A stretch of 64,000 bases of DNA from Streptomyces sp. NL15-2K (GTDB lineage Bacteria; Actinomycetota; Actinomycetes; Streptomycetales; Streptomycetaceae): the NCBI RefSeq assembly GCF_030551255.1, contig NZ_CP130630.1, positions 7,235,501 through 7,299,500 on the forward strand, given 5' to 3'. A program made the translations under genes and the position numbers. Below are positions 41,102 to 50,707 of this stretch, piece by piece (position 1 is the stretch's first letter; every line of letters starts with the position of its first letter). The notes below the pieces were generated by a model. The model did no database searches, was not told the origin of the DNA, and saw only the letters and a list, made by a program, of their open reading frames with translations.

Positions 41102-42550
41102 ATGGAGTACGTGACTCGGATCGTGATCATCGGTGGCGGACCCGGCGGCTATGAAGCGGCGCTGGTGGCCGCGCAGCTCGGCGCGGAGGTGACCGTCGTC
41201 GACTGCGACGGTCTGGGCGGGGCGTCGGTGCTCACCGACTGTGTGCCGTCGAAGACCCTTATCGCTACGGCCGAGGTGATGACCACCTTCGATTCGTCGT
41301 ACGAGGAACTGGGGATCATCGTCGCCGACGACACGCCGCCCATGGAGCAGGCCGCTCGGGTGGTGGGAGTCGATCTCGGGAAGGTGAACCGAAGGGTCAA
41401 GCGGCTCGCGCTGGCTCAGTCGCACGACATCACGGCGTCCGTGACGCGGGCCGGGGCTCGTGTGCTGCGGGGACGCGGGCGGCTGGAGGGGATGCAGGCC
41501 CTCGACGGGTCGCGGAAGGTGATCGTGCGGGCCGCGGACGGGAGTGAGGAGACCCTCGTCGCGGATGCCGTGCTGATCGCCACCGGGGGGCATCCCCGTG
41601 AGCTGCCCGACGCGCAGCCCGACGGCGAGCGGATTCTGAACTGGACGCAGGTGTACGACCTGACCGAGCTGCCCGAGGAGCTCATCGTGGTCGGGTCCGG
41701 TGTCACCGGTGCCGAGTTCGCGGGGGCCTATCAGGCGCTCGGGTCGAAGGTCACGCTCGTGTCGTCGCGGGAACGCGTGCTGCCGGGCGAGGACCCGGAC
41801 GCCGCGGTCGTGCTCGAGGACGTCTTCCGGCGGCGTGGCATGAATGTGCTGGCGCGCTCGCGGGCACAGTCGGCCAAGCGGGTCGGGGACCGCGTCGAGG
41901 TCACGCTGTCCGACGGTCGGGTCATCACCGGCTCGCACTGTCTGATGGCCGTCGGCGCCATTCCGAACAGCGAGGGCATGGGGCTGGAGGATGCCGGGGT
42001 CCGGCTGCGCGAGTCCGGGCACATCTGGACCGACAAGGTGTCGAGGACCACGGCTCCCGGTGTGTACGCCGCCGGTGACGTGACCGGGATCTTCGCGCTC
42101 GCTTCGGTGGCGGCGATGCAGGGGCGTATCGCCATGTATCACTTCCTGGGTGACGCGGTGAACCCGCTGAATCTGAAGACCGTGTCGTCGAACGTCTTCA
42201 CCGATCCCGAGATCGCCACGGTCGGGTACAGCCAGGCCGACGTCGACGGCGGGAAGATCGACGCCCGGGTCGTGAAGCTGCCGCTGCTGCGCAACCCGCG
42301 CGCGAAGATGCAGGGCATCCGGGACGGCTTCGTCAAGATCTTCTGCCGGCCGGGCACGGGGATCGTGGTGGGCGGTGTGGTCGTGGCGCCGCGCGCCTCG
42401 GAACTGATCCATCCCATCTCGATCGCCGTCGACAACAATCTGACGGTCGAACAGATCGCGAACGCGTTCACCGTTTACCCCTCCCTCTCGGGGTCGATCG
42501 CCGAGGTGGCGCGGCAGCTGCACACCCGTAAGACCGGGGATGGCGGCTGA
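41102..42550 (+). CDS. lpdA: NAD(P)H-quinone dehydrogenase, LpdA-type flavoprotein
   Basis: A 482-aa FAD- and NAD(P)-binding protein: IVIIGGGPGGYEAAL (FAD), IVVGSGVTGAEFAGAY (NAD(P)), GVYAAGDVTG, and a dimerisation domain (NVFTDPEIATVGY). It belongs to the disulfide-reductase family, but the redox pair CLNxGC is reduced to GASVLTDCVPSK with a single Cys. The C-terminal HxHP is FTVYPSLSGS, without the catalytic His. This matches the LpdA/Rv3303c branch, which reduces quinones rather than lipoamide. GTG 41111 is an alternative start. Confidence 0.9.
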   Translation: MEYVTRIVIIGGGPGGYEAALVAAQLGAEVTVVDCDGLGGASVLTDCVPSKTLIATAEVMTTFDSSYEELGIIVADDTPPMEQAARVVGVDLGKVNRRVKRLALAQSHDITASVTRAGARVLRGRGRLEGMQALDGSRKVIVRAADGSEETLVADAVLIATGGHPRELPDAQPDGERILNWTQVYDLTELPEELIVVGSGVTGAEFAGAYQALGSKVTLVSSRERVLPGEDPDAAVVLEDVFRRRGMNVLARSRAQSAKRVGDRVEVTLSDGRVITGSHCLMAVGAIPNSEGMGLEDAGVRLRESGHIWTDKVSRTTAPGVYAAGDVTGIFALASVAAMQGRIAMYHFLGDAVNPLNLKTVSSNVFTDPEIATVGYSQADVDGGKIDARVVKLPLLRNPRAKMQGIRDGFVKIFCRPGTGIVVGGVVVAPRASELIHPISIAVDNNLTVEQIANAFTVYPSLSGSIAEVARQLHTRKTGDGG

Positions 42551-42716
42551 CGACCGAAAGCGATTCCCCGCTGGTCACGGGGAGTTGTCGGGCATGCGTG
42601 CGGCATAGGTGCCCGGGTTGGGCCCTATACCACTTGCCGTCCTCTTGTGCGAACAACTTCTGCTATTCGGTGCAAACTGCTGAAACCAGACGGTCGTTGG
42701 GGTTACTGTCAGTTTC

Positions 42717-43679
42717 GTGTTCGCTGCAGAACGTCGCCAATTGATCCTCGAAATGGTGCGAGCGAACGGGGCCGTGTCGCTCCGTGAGCTCGCCCGCGTC
42801 GTCCAGACCTCCGAAGTGACCGTACGGCGGGACGTGCGCGCACTGGAGGCAGAAGGACTCCTCGACCGCCGGCATGGCGGTGCGGTATTGCCGGGCGGGT
42901 TTACGCGGGAGTCCGGCTTTCCGCAGAAATCACATCTCGCGACCGCCGAGAAGACGGCCATCGCCGATCTCGCCGCGAGCTTCGTCGAAGAGGGCGAGGC
43001 CATCGTGGTCGGGGCGGGGACCACCACGCAGGAGCTGGCCCGCCGGCTCGCGCGGGTGCCCGGGCTGACCGTCGTCACCAACTCGCTGTTGGTGGCCCAG
43101 GCGTTGGCCCATGCCAACCGGGTGGAAGTCGTGATGACCGGCGGTACGCTCCGCGGTTCGAATTACGCCCTCGTCGGCAGTGGTGCCGAGCAGTCCCTTC
43201 AGGGGCTCCGGGTCTCCCGGGCCTTCCTCTCCGGGAGCGGGCTGACCGCCGAGCGTGGGCTGTCCACGTCCAACATGCTGTCCGCGTCCGTCGACCGCGC
43301 GCTGGTTCAGGCGGCCGCCGAGGTCGTCGTCCTCGCCGACCACACCAAGCTCGGCACGGACACCATGTTCCAGACGGTGCCGACGGACCTCATCACCCGT
43401 CTGGTGACGGACGATCCGCCCGCCCACGACGACCGCGCCGCCACCGAGCTCCAGGCCCTCGCCGACCAGGGGGTGCAGATCGCCGTGGCCGGGGCGACCG
43501 GGAACCCGGGGGGTGACGAGGTCCCGGCGCGTCGGCAACAGCGCCGGGACGTGCCCCTTCCGAGCCCGCGCCGCGGTCAGGTGCCGGGCGCCGGGCCCGG
43601 GTTGCGGACGGCCCCGGTGCTCGGCGATCAGCCTCCCGGTGCGGAGCGGGCGCGGGTCGCGGACCTGCGCCGTCGCTGA
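42717..43679 (+). CDS. DeoR-family transcriptional regulator
   Basis: A 320-aa regulator. The N-terminal DeoR helix-turn-helix reads ERRQLILEMVRANGAVSLRELARVVQTSEVTVRRDVRALEAEGLLDRRHGGA. The sugar-phosphate sensor domain follows (IVVGAGTTTQELARRL, TVVTNSLLVAQAL, TGGTLRGSNYALVG, ADHTKLG). The last 80 residues are Pro/Arg-rich and not conserved. The GTG start at 42717 begins exactly at the domain, with no clear ribosome-binding site, so leaderless translation is possible. Its targets may include the neighbouring carboxylase or nucleoside genes. Confidence 0.9.
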   Translation: MFAAERRQLILEMVRANGAVSLRELARVVQTSEVTVRRDVRALEAEGLLDRRHGGAVLPGGFTRESGFPQKSHLATAEKTAIADLAASFVEEGEAIVVGAGTTTQELARRLARVPGLTVVTNSLLVAQALAHANRVEVVMTGGTLRGSNYALVGSGAEQSLQGLRVSRAFLSGSGLTAERGLSTSNMLSASVDRALVQAAAEVVVLADHTKLGTDTMFQTVPTDLITRLVTDDPPAHDDRAATELQALADQGVQIAVAGATGNPGGDEVPARRQQRRDVPLPSPRRGQVPGAGPGLRTAPVLGDQPPGAERARVADLRRR

Positions 43680-43737
43680 CGGGACGACAGCGGTACGGCC
43701 GCGCCGCTGACCCGGAACCGGAGGACGCCGCCTGGGT

Positions 43738-44020
43738 GGGGCCTGTCCGGCGGATCAGGCCGCAGAAAATCGGCGGCGACCTATCAACGCCGGTGAGCGG
43801 GGTCTGGTGCGTCCAGCTGCAAGGCGGAGGAGGGAGTCGACGCGGAGCGATGGGGGTCCCCCCGCGCGAGCTCTGTTCGAGCGTGGGGGAGAGTGACGAC
43901 AACGCGGCAGATGGGCGCCCGCCGCGATGGGGGTCCCCCCGCTCGAGCGAAGCCGAGAGTGGGGGAGGCTAGTGTCACTGCGACCCCGCGTCTGCGGCAT
44001 GATCCGCCGGACAGGCCCTA
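43738..44020. mobile_element. MITE-like element with terminal inverted repeats
   Basis: The left end GGGCCTGTCCGGCGGATCA continues as GGCCGCAGA; the right end, read inward, is the same 19-mer followed by TGCCGCAGA. Inverted repeats are thus about 28 bp with one mismatch, bounding about 283 bp without a transposase gene. Inside are two Streptomyces palindromes, GGGGGTCCCCCCGC...GTGGGGGAG (43853-43895 and 43928-43970). No target duplication could be recognised. It is probably mobilised in trans by an IS with the same ends. Confidence 0.75.
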
Positions 44021-44240
44021 GCGGTGGGGGCGGGCGCTGACCTGACCGCGGTGATGACGCTGTGCCCGCCGACGCGGGACGGGGCTATGGGCTGGCGGCC
44101 GACGGGGAGGGCCTGCGGCTGGCGGCCGACGGGAGGGCGGGTCCGCCTTCTCGCTGCCCGAGGATCCCTCCCCGCGGATCCGGTGGTGATCTACGACCGT
44201 CCTCTGGACCACCGCCGACCGGGATCATGCCGGCGAAAAC
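44021..44240. other. Non-coding spacer downstream of the MITE-like element
   Basis: 220 bases without a convincing gene. A near-duplicate GGCTGGCGGCCGACGGGnAGGGC block occurs twice in tandem (about 44091-44142). It may be a remnant of former coding sequence. Confidence 0.35.
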
Positions 44241-44282
44241 GAGGCGCCCGGCGGACCATGCAGTCGGTCCGCCGGGCGCCTC
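44241..44282 (-). terminator. Terminator of the acyl-CoA carboxylase alpha gene
   Basis: GAGGCGCCCGGCGGACC (44241-44257) and its perfect complement (44266-44282) form a 17-bp stem with an 8-base loop. On the minus strand the stem is followed by GTTTTC, so it acts on the gene ending at 44304. Confidence 0.93.
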
Positions 44283-44303
44283 GGGATGTCGTAGAAGCCG
44301 GGA

Positions 44304-46076
44304 TCAGTCCTTGATCTCGCAGATCGCCGCGCCGGACGTGATCGACGCCCCGACGTCGGCGGACAGGCCCTTGATGGTGCCGGACTTGTGCGCGTTCAGC
44401 GGCTGTTCCATCTTCATCGCTTCGAGTACGACGATCAGGTCGCCCTCCTGGACCTCCTGGCCCTCCTCGACCGCGACCTTGACGATCGTGCCCTGCATCG
44501 GGGAGGCGAGGGTGTCGCCGGAGGCGGCCGGGCCGGACTTCTTCGCCGCGCGCCGCTTGGGCTTGGCGCCCGCTGCCAGACCGGTGCGGGCCAGCGACAT
44601 GCCGAGCGAGGACGGCAGGGAGACCTCCAGGCGCTTGCCGCCGACCTCGACGACGACCGTCTCGCGGCCCGGCTCCTCGTCCGTGTCCACGTCGGCGGGG
44701 GCGGTGAAGGGCTTGATCTCGTTGACGAACTCGGTCTCGATCCAGCGGGTGTGGACCGTGAACGGCGCGTCCGAACCGGTGAGCTCGGGGGCGAACGCCG
44801 GGTCCGTGACCACCGCGCGGTGGAACGGGATGGCCGTCGCCATGCCCTCGACCTGGAACTCGGCAAGGGCGCGGGCGGCGCGCTGGAGGGCCTGTTGGCG
44901 GGTGGCGCCGGAGACGATCAGCTTGGCCAGCAGGGAGTCCCAGGCCGGGCCGATCACGCTGCCGGACTCCACGCCCGCGTCCAGGCGGACGCCAGGGCCG
45001 GTGGGCGGGGCGAACGTGGTGACCGTGCCGGGGGCCGGGAGGAAGTTGCGGCCGGGGTCCTCGCCGTTGATGCGGAACTCGAAGGAGTGGCCGCGCAGCG
45101 GCGGGTCGTCGTAGCCGAGTGCCTCGCCGTCGGCGATGCGGAACATCTCGCGGACCAGGTCGATGCCGGTGACTTCCTCGGTGACCGGGTGCTCGACCTG
45201 GAGGCGGGTGTTGACCTCCAGGAAGGAGATCGTGCCGTCGGCGCCGACGAGGAACTCCACGGTGCCCGCGCCGACGTAGCCGGCCTCCTTGAGGATGGCC
45301 TTCGACGCCGCGTACAGCTGCGCGTTCTGCTCGGCGGACAGGAAGGGGGCCGGGGCCTCCTCGACCAGCTTCTGGTGGCGGCGCTGCAGCGAGCAGTCAC
45401 GGGTCGATACGACGACCACGTTGCCGTGCGTGTCGGCCAGGCACTGCGTCTCCACGTGCCGGGGCTTGTCCAGGTACCGCTCGACGAAGCACTCGCCCCG
45501 CCCGAAGGCGGCCACCGCCTCGCGGACGGCGGAGTCGTACAGCTCGGGCACCTCTTCGAGGGTGCGGGCCACCTTCAGCCCGCGGCCGCCACCGCCGAAG
45601 GCGGCCTTGATCGCGATGGGCAGGCCGTGCTGTTCGGCGAAGGCGACGACCTCCTCGGCGCCGCTGACCGGGTCGGGCGTACCGGCGACCAGGGGCGCGC
45701 CGGCGCGCTGGGCGATGTGCCGGGCGGCGACCTTGTCGCCGAGGTCGCGGATGGCCTGCGGCGGCGGGCCGATCCAGATCAGGCCCGCGTCCAGCACCGC
45801 CTGCGCGAAGTCGGCGTTCTCCGAGAGGAAGCCGTAGCCGGGATGGACGGCGTCCGCGCCGGATTCGCGCGCGGCGCCCAGCACCTTGGCCATGTCCAGG
45901 TAGCTGGTCGCCGGGGTGTCACCCCCCAGGGCGAATGCCTCATCCGCGGTGCGGACATGCAGAGCGTCCCGATCCGGGTCGGCGTAGACGGCCACGCTCG
46001 CGATTCCGGCATCCCGGCAGGCCCGGGCCACGCGGACAGCGATTTCGCCACGGTTGGCGATGAGCACCTTGCGCAC
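44304..46076 (-). CDS. accA2: Acetyl/propionyl-CoA carboxylase alpha subunit (biotin carboxylase + BCCP)
   Basis: A 590-aa fused subunit, the same length as S. coelicolor AccA2. The biotin carboxylase domain has [27 protein letters not shown], the ATP-grasp loop [13 protein letters not shown], and [16 protein letters not shown]. The C-terminal biotinyl domain carries EAMKM with the biotinylated Lys near 555. It loads CO2 onto biotin for the beta subunit, making malonyl- or methylmalonyl-CoA for fatty acids and polyketides. The GTG start at 46076 follows AAGGAGG. Beta and epsilon subunits lie at 47796-49634 and biotin ligase at 49745. Confidence 0.95.
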   Translation of the reverse strand: MRKVLIANRGEIAVRVARACRDAGIASVAVYADPDRDALHVRTADEAFALGGDTPATSYLDMAKVLGAARESGADAVHPGYGFLSENADFAQAVLDAGLIWIGPPPQAIRDLGDKVAARHIAQRAGAPLVAGTPDPVSGAEEVVAFAEQHGLPIAIKAAFGGGGRGLKVARTLEEVPELYDSAVREAVAAFGRGECFVERYLDKPRHVETQCLADTHGNVVVVSTRDCSLQRRHQKLVEEAPAPFLSAEQNAQLYAASKAILKEAGYVGAGTVEFLVGADGTISFLEVNTRLQVEHPVTEEVTGIDLVREMFRIADGEALGYDDPPLRGHSFEFRINGEDPGRNFLPAPGTVTTFAPPTGPGVRLDAGVESGSVIGPAWDSLLAKLIVSGATRQQALQRAARALAEFQVEGMATAIPFHRAVVTDPAFAPELTGSDAPFTVHTRWIETEFVNEIKPFTAPADVDTDEEPGRETVVVEVGGKRLEVSLPSSLGMSLARTGLAAGAKPKRRAAKKSGPAASGDTLASPMQGTIVKVAVEEGQEVQEGDLIVVLEAMKMEQPLNAHKSGTIKGLSADVGASITSGAAICEIKD

Positions 46077-46460
46077 GATTGAGGCTCCCTCCTTGAAACA
46101 AGCCGAGTTTAGGGACTGCCGACACGACACTTCGACCCGTCCCCATTGGTGAGCTTGCCCACACGGAGCGTGATGCGAGGCTTGCTCGACCCGCGAAATC
46201 CCTTGTCGCACCTCGGTACGCAGGACTCCTCCGGGAAACCCTAGCCCTCCTGTGTGGTCAAGGTCTCTGTGGTGGCGTGCTGCGGCCCACTCTGTTTCTT
46301 TGTGGAGTCCCTACGAATGGCCCAATGATTCTTTGCCCTCCGCCGGACTCTTGTCCCCGGGTTTACCCGTTAGTAGCGTTCACGATGTCCGAACGTACTT
46401 CGGGTAACCGCAGTCTTGCTCGACTGTCTCTGGAAGAGCTCTGAAAGTGGGTGGGGACCG
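46077..46460. promoter_or_regulatory. Divergent intergenic region upstream of accA2
   Basis: 384 bases between accA2 and the divergent membrane protein gene, with lower G/C than its surroundings and no open frame of note. TTTACC-N4-AGTAGCG near 46361-46378 may hold a promoter. No riboswitch fold was recognised. Confidence 0.4.
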
Positions 46461-46943
46461 GTGGTGCGCAGACCGGTGGCGTGGGTCGTGGCGGTCGTGC
46501 TCTTCGCCGAGGCGCTGGGCATCGCCCTGCTCAACTGGTACCTCGGGACCGTCGTCGACCGGCAGAACATGTCCCTCGCCGGTCTCGACCCGCATCTGAT
46601 GTCCTCGTCGTCGAAGATCGGCGGGATCGTCTTCGGCCTCTACTTCGCCCTGTGCGGCCTGGTCGCGCTCCTGGTCGCCGTGCGCGGCCGCCGCCCCGCC
46701 GGGCTCGGCCGCATCCTGCTGATCAGCGCGGCCGTGGTGCACGGGCTGCTGGGCGCGTTCGCGTGGGGACTGGTGGGCTGGCCGCAGTTCCTGTTCATGA
46801 TGCTGGTGCTGGCCCTGATCGTGCTGCTCCTGATGACGTACGACGGTCAGGGCGGGCCGGAGCCCGCCGATGCGACGCCGGACGGCACCAAGGGCGACGG
46901 CGGCTCGCCGATCACGCCTGGGCCGGCGCCCACAACTCCGTGA
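46461..46943 (+). CDS. Four-helix integral membrane protein
   Basis: A protein of about 160 aa with four hydrophobic helices ([77 protein letters not shown]) and a polar Gly/Pro-rich tail. It is a conserved streptomycete gene in this position of unknown function. Tandem GTG codons at 46461 and 46464 follow GTGGGGACC, so either may start. The last 32 bases overlap the 3' end of maf on the other strand. Confidence 0.8.
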   Translation: MVRRPVAWVVAVVLFAEALGIALLNWYLGTVVDRQNMSLAGLDPHLMSSSSKIGGIVFGLYFALCGLVALLVAVRGRRPAGLGRILLISAAVVHGLLGAFAWGLVGWPQFLFMMLVLALIVLLLMTYDGQGGPEPADATPDGTKGDGGSPITPGPAPTTP

Positions 46944-47532
46944 TGCCGATGCCCAGATCGGCCAGCAGCCGGCGGACGAGGGGCAGGCTGATGCCGATCA
47001 CGTTGCCGTGGTCGCCGTCGATGCCGTCGATGAACGGGGCCGAGCGGCCGTCGAGCGTGAACGCCCCGGCGACGTAGAGAGGTTCACCCGAGGCGACGTA
47101 CGCGGCGATCTCCTCGTCGGTCGGGTCGCCGAAGCGGACGACGGTGGAGGCGGTGGCGGAGGCGTACCGGCCGCTGAGCGTGTCGTAGACGCAGTGGCCG
47201 GTCTGGAGCGTGCCGGCCCGGCCGCGCATGGACTTCCACCTGGCCGTGGCCTCCTCGGCGTCGGCGGGCTTGCCCAGCGCCTCGCCGTCCAGCTCCAGGA
47301 CCGAGTCGCAGCCGATCACCAGAGCGCCCTTGACCTCGGGCTTCGCCGCCACCACGGACGCCTTCGCCTCGGCGAGGGCGAGAGCCAGGTCGGCGGGGGT
47401 GGGCGCGGTGACGGCGTCCTCGTCGACGCCGCTCACGATCACTTCGGGGTCGAGTCCGGCCTGGCGCAGCAGACCGAGCCGGGCGGGAGACTGGGAGGCG
47501 AGGACGAGTCGGCGGCGCGGCTGATCAGTCAT
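46912..47532 (-). CDS. maf: Maf-family nucleoside triphosphate pyrophosphatase
   Basis: A 206-aa Maf/HAM1-superfamily protein that hydrolyses non-canonical or pyrimidine nucleoside triphosphates. Motifs: [20 protein letters not shown], the DEDA metal region, [17 protein letters not shown], and [30 protein letters not shown]. It lies just before mmpB and the carboxylase epsilon/beta genes in the same direction. The start ATG 47532 is 22 bases after the mmpB stop. Confidence 0.94.
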   Translation of the reverse strand: MTDQPRRRLVLASQSPARLGLLRQAGLDPEVIVSGVDEDAVTAPTPADLALALAEAKASVVAAKPEVKGALVIGCDSVLELDGEALGKPADAEEATARWKSMRGRAGTLQTGHCVYDTLSGRYASATASTVVRFGDPTDEEIAAYVASGEPLYVAGAFTLDGRSAPFIDGIDGDHGNVIGISLPLVRRLLADLGIGITELWAPAQA

Positions 47533-47554
47533 ACGGTCAGCGTATCGGCGACCC

Positions 47555-47683
47555 TCATCGGACGCCGAGCACGATCATCGCGAGCACCATGGCGACCGCC
47601 ATGAAAACGCCCAGCCGCCGAAGCATGTCCTGCATGTCGCGCAGTTCCTTCGGCGGCTCGTCGTCGGGGTCGGACCACAGCAT
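47555..47683 (-). CDS. mmpB: Small morphogenic membrane protein MmpB
   Basis: A 42-aa protein: an acidic N-terminus with [16 protein letters not shown], then one transmembrane helix ([16 protein letters not shown]). It matches the conserved streptomycete MmpB small membrane protein, found between maf and the carboxylase epsilon gene. The gene is too short for many gene callers. The start ATG 47683 gives the conserved full length. Confidence 0.8.
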   Translation of the reverse strand: MLWSDPDDEPPKELRDMQDMLRRLGVFMAVAMVLAMIVLGVR

Positions 47684-47718
47684 GCGACCAGCGTGCGCTG
47701 GGCTGGAAGCCGTTTGCC

Positions 47719-47785
47719 TGAGTATGCGTACTCAAATCGGCGCCCGGTGTTGCTCCACTGCGCGCGGTTCCCCGCGCCCCTCAGG
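47719..47785. promoter_or_regulatory. Palindrome TGAGTATGCGTACTCA and repeat-type hairpin
   Basis: TGAGTA-TGCG-TACTCA at 47719-47734 lies 36 bases upstream of mmpB and may be an operator. Directly beyond it (about 47757-47785) is a minus-strand GGGGCGCGGGGAACCGCGCGC block, the Streptomyces 3'-end repeat, likely terminating the epsilon subunit gene. Confidence 0.5.
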
Positions 47786-47795
47786 GCGTTGCCGC

Positions 47796-48005
47796 TTACC
47801 CCGGCCAGAAAGTGCGCGCCCACGCCGTCGGGCCCGGCTGCGGCAATCTGTGTGCTGCGATGCGGGACGGGTCCGACCAGGCGTCCCGGGCGGTGGACGC
47901 GCCGGGCGGCTCGGCGGGTGCCGCCGCGGCGCGCGCGCGGACCACCGCCAGGGCGGCGGCCAGCTCCTCCGGGGTCGGATTGCCCCGTACGACCTTGATC
48001 GTCAT
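47796..48005 (-). CDS. pccE: Acyl-CoA carboxylase epsilon subunit
   Basis: A 69-aa protein: IKVVRGNPTPEELAAALAVVRARAAA at the N-terminus, an Ala/Pro-rich middle, and the C-terminal WSDPSRIAAHRLPQPGPTAWARTFWPG, the conserved epsilon-subunit signature. In actinobacteria this small subunit strengthens the alpha-beta complex. The start ATG 48005 lies 27 bases after the beta subunit stop, in one operon. Confidence 0.93.
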   Translation of the reverse strand: MTIKVVRGNPTPEELAAALAVVRARAAAAPAEPPGASTARDAWSDPSRIAAHRLPQPGPTAWARTFWPG

Positions 48006-48032
48006 GACGGTTCCCAATCGATCGACGTGGGC

Positions 48033-49634
48033 CTAGAGGGGGATGTTGCCGTGCTTCTTCGGGGGCAGGGATTCCCGCTTGGTGCGCAGTTGACGCAGGC
48101 CCCGTACGACATGGCGGCGGGTTTCGGACGGCATGATCACGGCGTCGATGTAGCCGCGCTCGGCCGCGATGTAGGGGTTGAGGAGGGCGTCCTCGTACTC
48201 CTGGATGAGCCGCGCCCGGGTCGCCTCCAGCTCACCGGCGGCCTCCGCCTCCGCGATCGTGCGGCGGTGCAGGATGTTGACCGCGCCCTGGGCGCCCATG
48301 ACGGCGATCTGGGCGGTGGGCCAGGCCAGGTTGAGGTCGGCGCCCAGGTGCTTGGAGCCCATGACGTCGTAGGCGCCGCCGAAGGCCTTGCGGGTGATGA
48401 CCGTGATCAGCGGGACGGTGGCCTCCGCGTAGGCGTAGATGAGCTTGGCGCCGCGGCGGATGATGCCGTCGTGCTCCTGGTCGACGCCGGGCAGGAAGCC
48501 GGGGACGTCGACGAAGGTGATGACGGGGACGTTGAAGGCGTCGCAGGTGCGCACGAAGCGGGCCGCCTTCTCGCTGGCCTTGATGTCGAGGCAGCCGGCG
48601 AACTGCATCGGCTGGTTCGCGACGATGCCGACCGGGTGGCCCTCGACCCGGCCGAAACCGGTGACGATGTTCGGCGCGAACAGCGGCTGCGTCTCGAAGA
48701 ACTCGGCGTCGTCCAGGATGTGCTCGATCACCGTGTGCATGTTGTACGGCTGGTTCGCGCTGTTCGGCACGATCGTGTCCAGCTCGGCGTCCTCGTCGGT
48801 GAGGGCGAGGTCCGCCTCCTCGGGGAAGACCGGGGGTTCGCTGAGGTTGTTGGACGGCAGGTACGACAGCAGCTGCTTGACGTACTCGATGGCGTCCTTC
48901 TCGTCGCCGGCCATGTGGTGCGCCACGCCGGAGGCGGAGTTGTGGGTACGCGCGCCGCCCAGCTCCTCGAAACCGACGTCCTCGCCGGTGACGGTCTTGA
49001 TGACGTCCGGGCCGGTGATGAACATGTGCGAGGTCTGGTCGACCATGACGGTGAAGTCGGTGATCGCGGGGGAGTACACCGCGCCGCCCGCGCAGGGCCC
49101 GACGACCAGGCTGATCTGCGGGATCACGCCGGAGGCGTGGGTGTTGCGGCGGAAGATCTCGCCGTAGGCGCCGAGGGAGGCGACGCCCTCCTGGATGCGG
49201 GCACCACCGGAGTCGTTGATGCCGATGACCGGACAGCCGGTCTTCAGCGCGAAGTCCATCACCTTGACGATCTTCTGGCCGTAGACCTCGCCGAGGGCGC
49301 CGCCGAAGACGGTGAAGTCCTGGGAGAACACGGCGACGGGGCGGCCGTCGACGGTTCCGTACCCGGTCACGACCCCGTCCCCGTACGGGCGGTTCTGGTC
49401 CAGCCCGAAGTTGGTGGACCGGTGCCGCGCGAACTCGTCGAGTTCCACGAAGGAGCCCTCGTCGAGCAGCAGTTCGATGCGCTCACGGGCCGTCAGCTTG
49501 CCCTTGGCGTGCTGCTTCTCGACGGCGCGTGCGGAGCCGGCGTGCGTCGCCTCCTGGATGCGGCGCTGGAGATCCGCGAGCTTGCCCGCGGTCGTGTGGA
49601 TGTCGATCTCGTGACGCTCTTCCGGCTCGGACAT
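48033..49634 (-). CDS. pccB: Propionyl-CoA carboxylase beta subunit (carboxyltransferase)
   Basis: A 533-aa carboxyltransferase with two crotonase-like halves. [23 protein letters not shown] opens the N-terminal half, with the acyl-CoA oxyanion glycine motif [19 protein letters not shown]. The C-terminal half has [42 protein letters not shown], the second oxyanion motif [18 protein letters not shown], and ITRKAFGG. It transfers CO2 from biotin to propionyl-CoA. It is divergent from the biotin ligase gene that charges the alpha subunit. Confidence 0.95.
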   Translation of the reverse strand: MSEPEERHEIDIHTTAGKLADLQRRIQEATHAGSARAVEKQHAKGKLTARERIELLLDEGSFVELDEFARHRSTNFGLDQNRPYGDGVVTGYGTVDGRPVAVFSQDFTVFGGALGEVYGQKIVKVMDFALKTGCPVIGINDSGGARIQEGVASLGAYGEIFRRNTHASGVIPQISLVVGPCAGGAVYSPAITDFTVMVDQTSHMFITGPDVIKTVTGEDVGFEELGGARTHNSASGVAHHMAGDEKDAIEYVKQLLSYLPSNNLSEPPVFPEEADLALTDEDAELDTIVPNSANQPYNMHTVIEHILDDAEFFETQPLFAPNIVTGFGRVEGHPVGIVANQPMQFAGCLDIKASEKAARFVRTCDAFNVPVITFVDVPGFLPGVDQEHDGIIRRGAKLIYAYAEATVPLITVITRKAFGGAYDVMGSKHLGADLNLAWPTAQIAVMGAQGAVNILHRRTIAEAEAAGELEATRARLIQEYEDALLNPYIAAERGYIDAVIMPSETRRHVVRGLRQLRTKRESLPPKKHGNIPL

Positions 49635-49671
49635 CGGGATGTGGCTCCCTGCCTGCTCAAAAGGGGGGACG

Positions 49672-49744
49672 GTTACTCATCCGTAGAGTAGTGGGGGGTC
49701 CACCGATCGGCAGTGCGGCGTTTACCACACCTAGTCTGGCTTGC
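49672..49744. promoter_or_regulatory. Divergent pccB/birA promoter region
   Basis: TTACTCATCCGTAGAGTAG (49673-49691) contains inverted TACTC/GAGTA arms and may be an operator for pccB. TAGTCT at about 49732-49737 is a likely -10 element for birA, whose ATG follows within eight bases, so birA may be leaderless. Confidence 0.5.
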
Positions 49745-50605
49745 ATGACGCCACGAGATGCAGCAGACGGCAGCCGTTGGTCCGACCTGGACCGTCCGCC
49801 CTTCAACGCCGCGGCCCTGCGGCGCGGACTGGTGCGGGAAGGCTCGCTGTGGTCGGGAGTGGACGTCGTGCCGCGCACCGGCTCCACCAACACCGATCTG
49901 GTGGCCCTGGCGGCTGCGGGCAAGGCGGCCGAGGGCGCGGTCCTGGTCGCCGAGGAGCAGACCGCCGGTCGGGGACGCCTGGACCGGCAGTGGACGGCAC
50001 CGCCCCGCTCAGGCCTCTTCTTCTCCGTCCTGCTCAAGCCCACCGAGATCCCGGTGGCCCGCTGGGGCTGGCTCCCGCTGCTGACCGGGGTGGCCGTGGC
50101 GACGGGGTTGTCGCGGGCGGCGGGCGTGGATACGGCGCTCAAGTGGCCGAACGACCTGCTGGTGACCGTGGGCGGAGAGGAACGCAAGGCCGGCGGGATC
50201 CTGGCGGAGCGGGCCGGGGACGACGGCGTCGTCGTCGGGGTCGGCATCAACGTCACGCTGCGCGAGGACGAGCTTCCGGTGCCGCAGGCGGGCTCGCTGG
50301 CGCTGGCCGGGGCGGTGAGCACGGACCGGGATCCACTGCTTCGGGGGGTACTGCGGGCGCTGGAGGACTGGTACGGGCGGTGGCGGGCCGCCGGGGGCGA
50401 CCCGGCGGCGAGTGGCTTGCAGGAGACGTACGCCGCCGGGTGCGCGACCCTCGGACGGAGGGTTCGGGCCGAGCTGCCGGGGAACCGGTCGGTCGTCGGT
50501 GAGGCGGTGGCCGTCGACGGCGACGGACGGCTGGTGATCGCGACGGAGGAAGGGGTGCAGGAACCGGTGGGAGCGGGGGACATCGTGCACTTGCGGGCGG
50601 GATGA
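49745..50605 (+). CDS. birA: Biotin--[acetyl-CoA carboxylase] ligase
   Basis: A 286-aa class I BirA that forms biotinyl-AMP and transfers biotin to the carboxylase lysine. It has TGSTNTDLVALAAAG, the biotin/ATP loop AGRGRLDRQWTAPPRSGLFFS, LKWPNDLLV, KAGGILAE and VVVGVGINV, then a C-terminal SH3-like domain. There is no N-terminal helix-turn-helix (only about 40 residues precede the catalytic domain), so it is not a repressor. There is no ribosome-binding site before ATG 49745. It is divergent from pccB. Confidence 0.94.
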   Translation: MTPRDAADGSRWSDLDRPPFNAAALRRGLVREGSLWSGVDVVPRTGSTNTDLVALAAAGKAAEGAVLVAEEQTAGRGRLDRQWTAPPRSGLFFSVLLKPTEIPVARWGWLPLLTGVAVATGLSRAAGVDTALKWPNDLLVTVGGEERKAGGILAERAGDDGVVVGVGINVTLREDELPVPQAGSLALAGAVSTDRDPLLRGVLRALEDWYGRWRAAGGDPAASGLQETYAAGCATLGRRVRAELPGNRSVVGEAVAVDGDGRLVIATEEGVQEPVGAGDIVHLRAG

Positions 50606-50707
50606 CCTCCGTATTGTCGGACCACTCGCGGAGTGAGCTACCGCACACCTGCCGTAGAGTTGAGGCCGGTCGATACCTGACCGTGACAGATCGGAAGGGC
50701 AGCAGGC

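Noticed and set aside
44388..46082. 564-codon plus-strand frame
   Set aside because: Antisense to accA2.
47589..49691. 700-codon plus-strand frame
   Set aside because: Antisense to mmpB, pccE and pccB.
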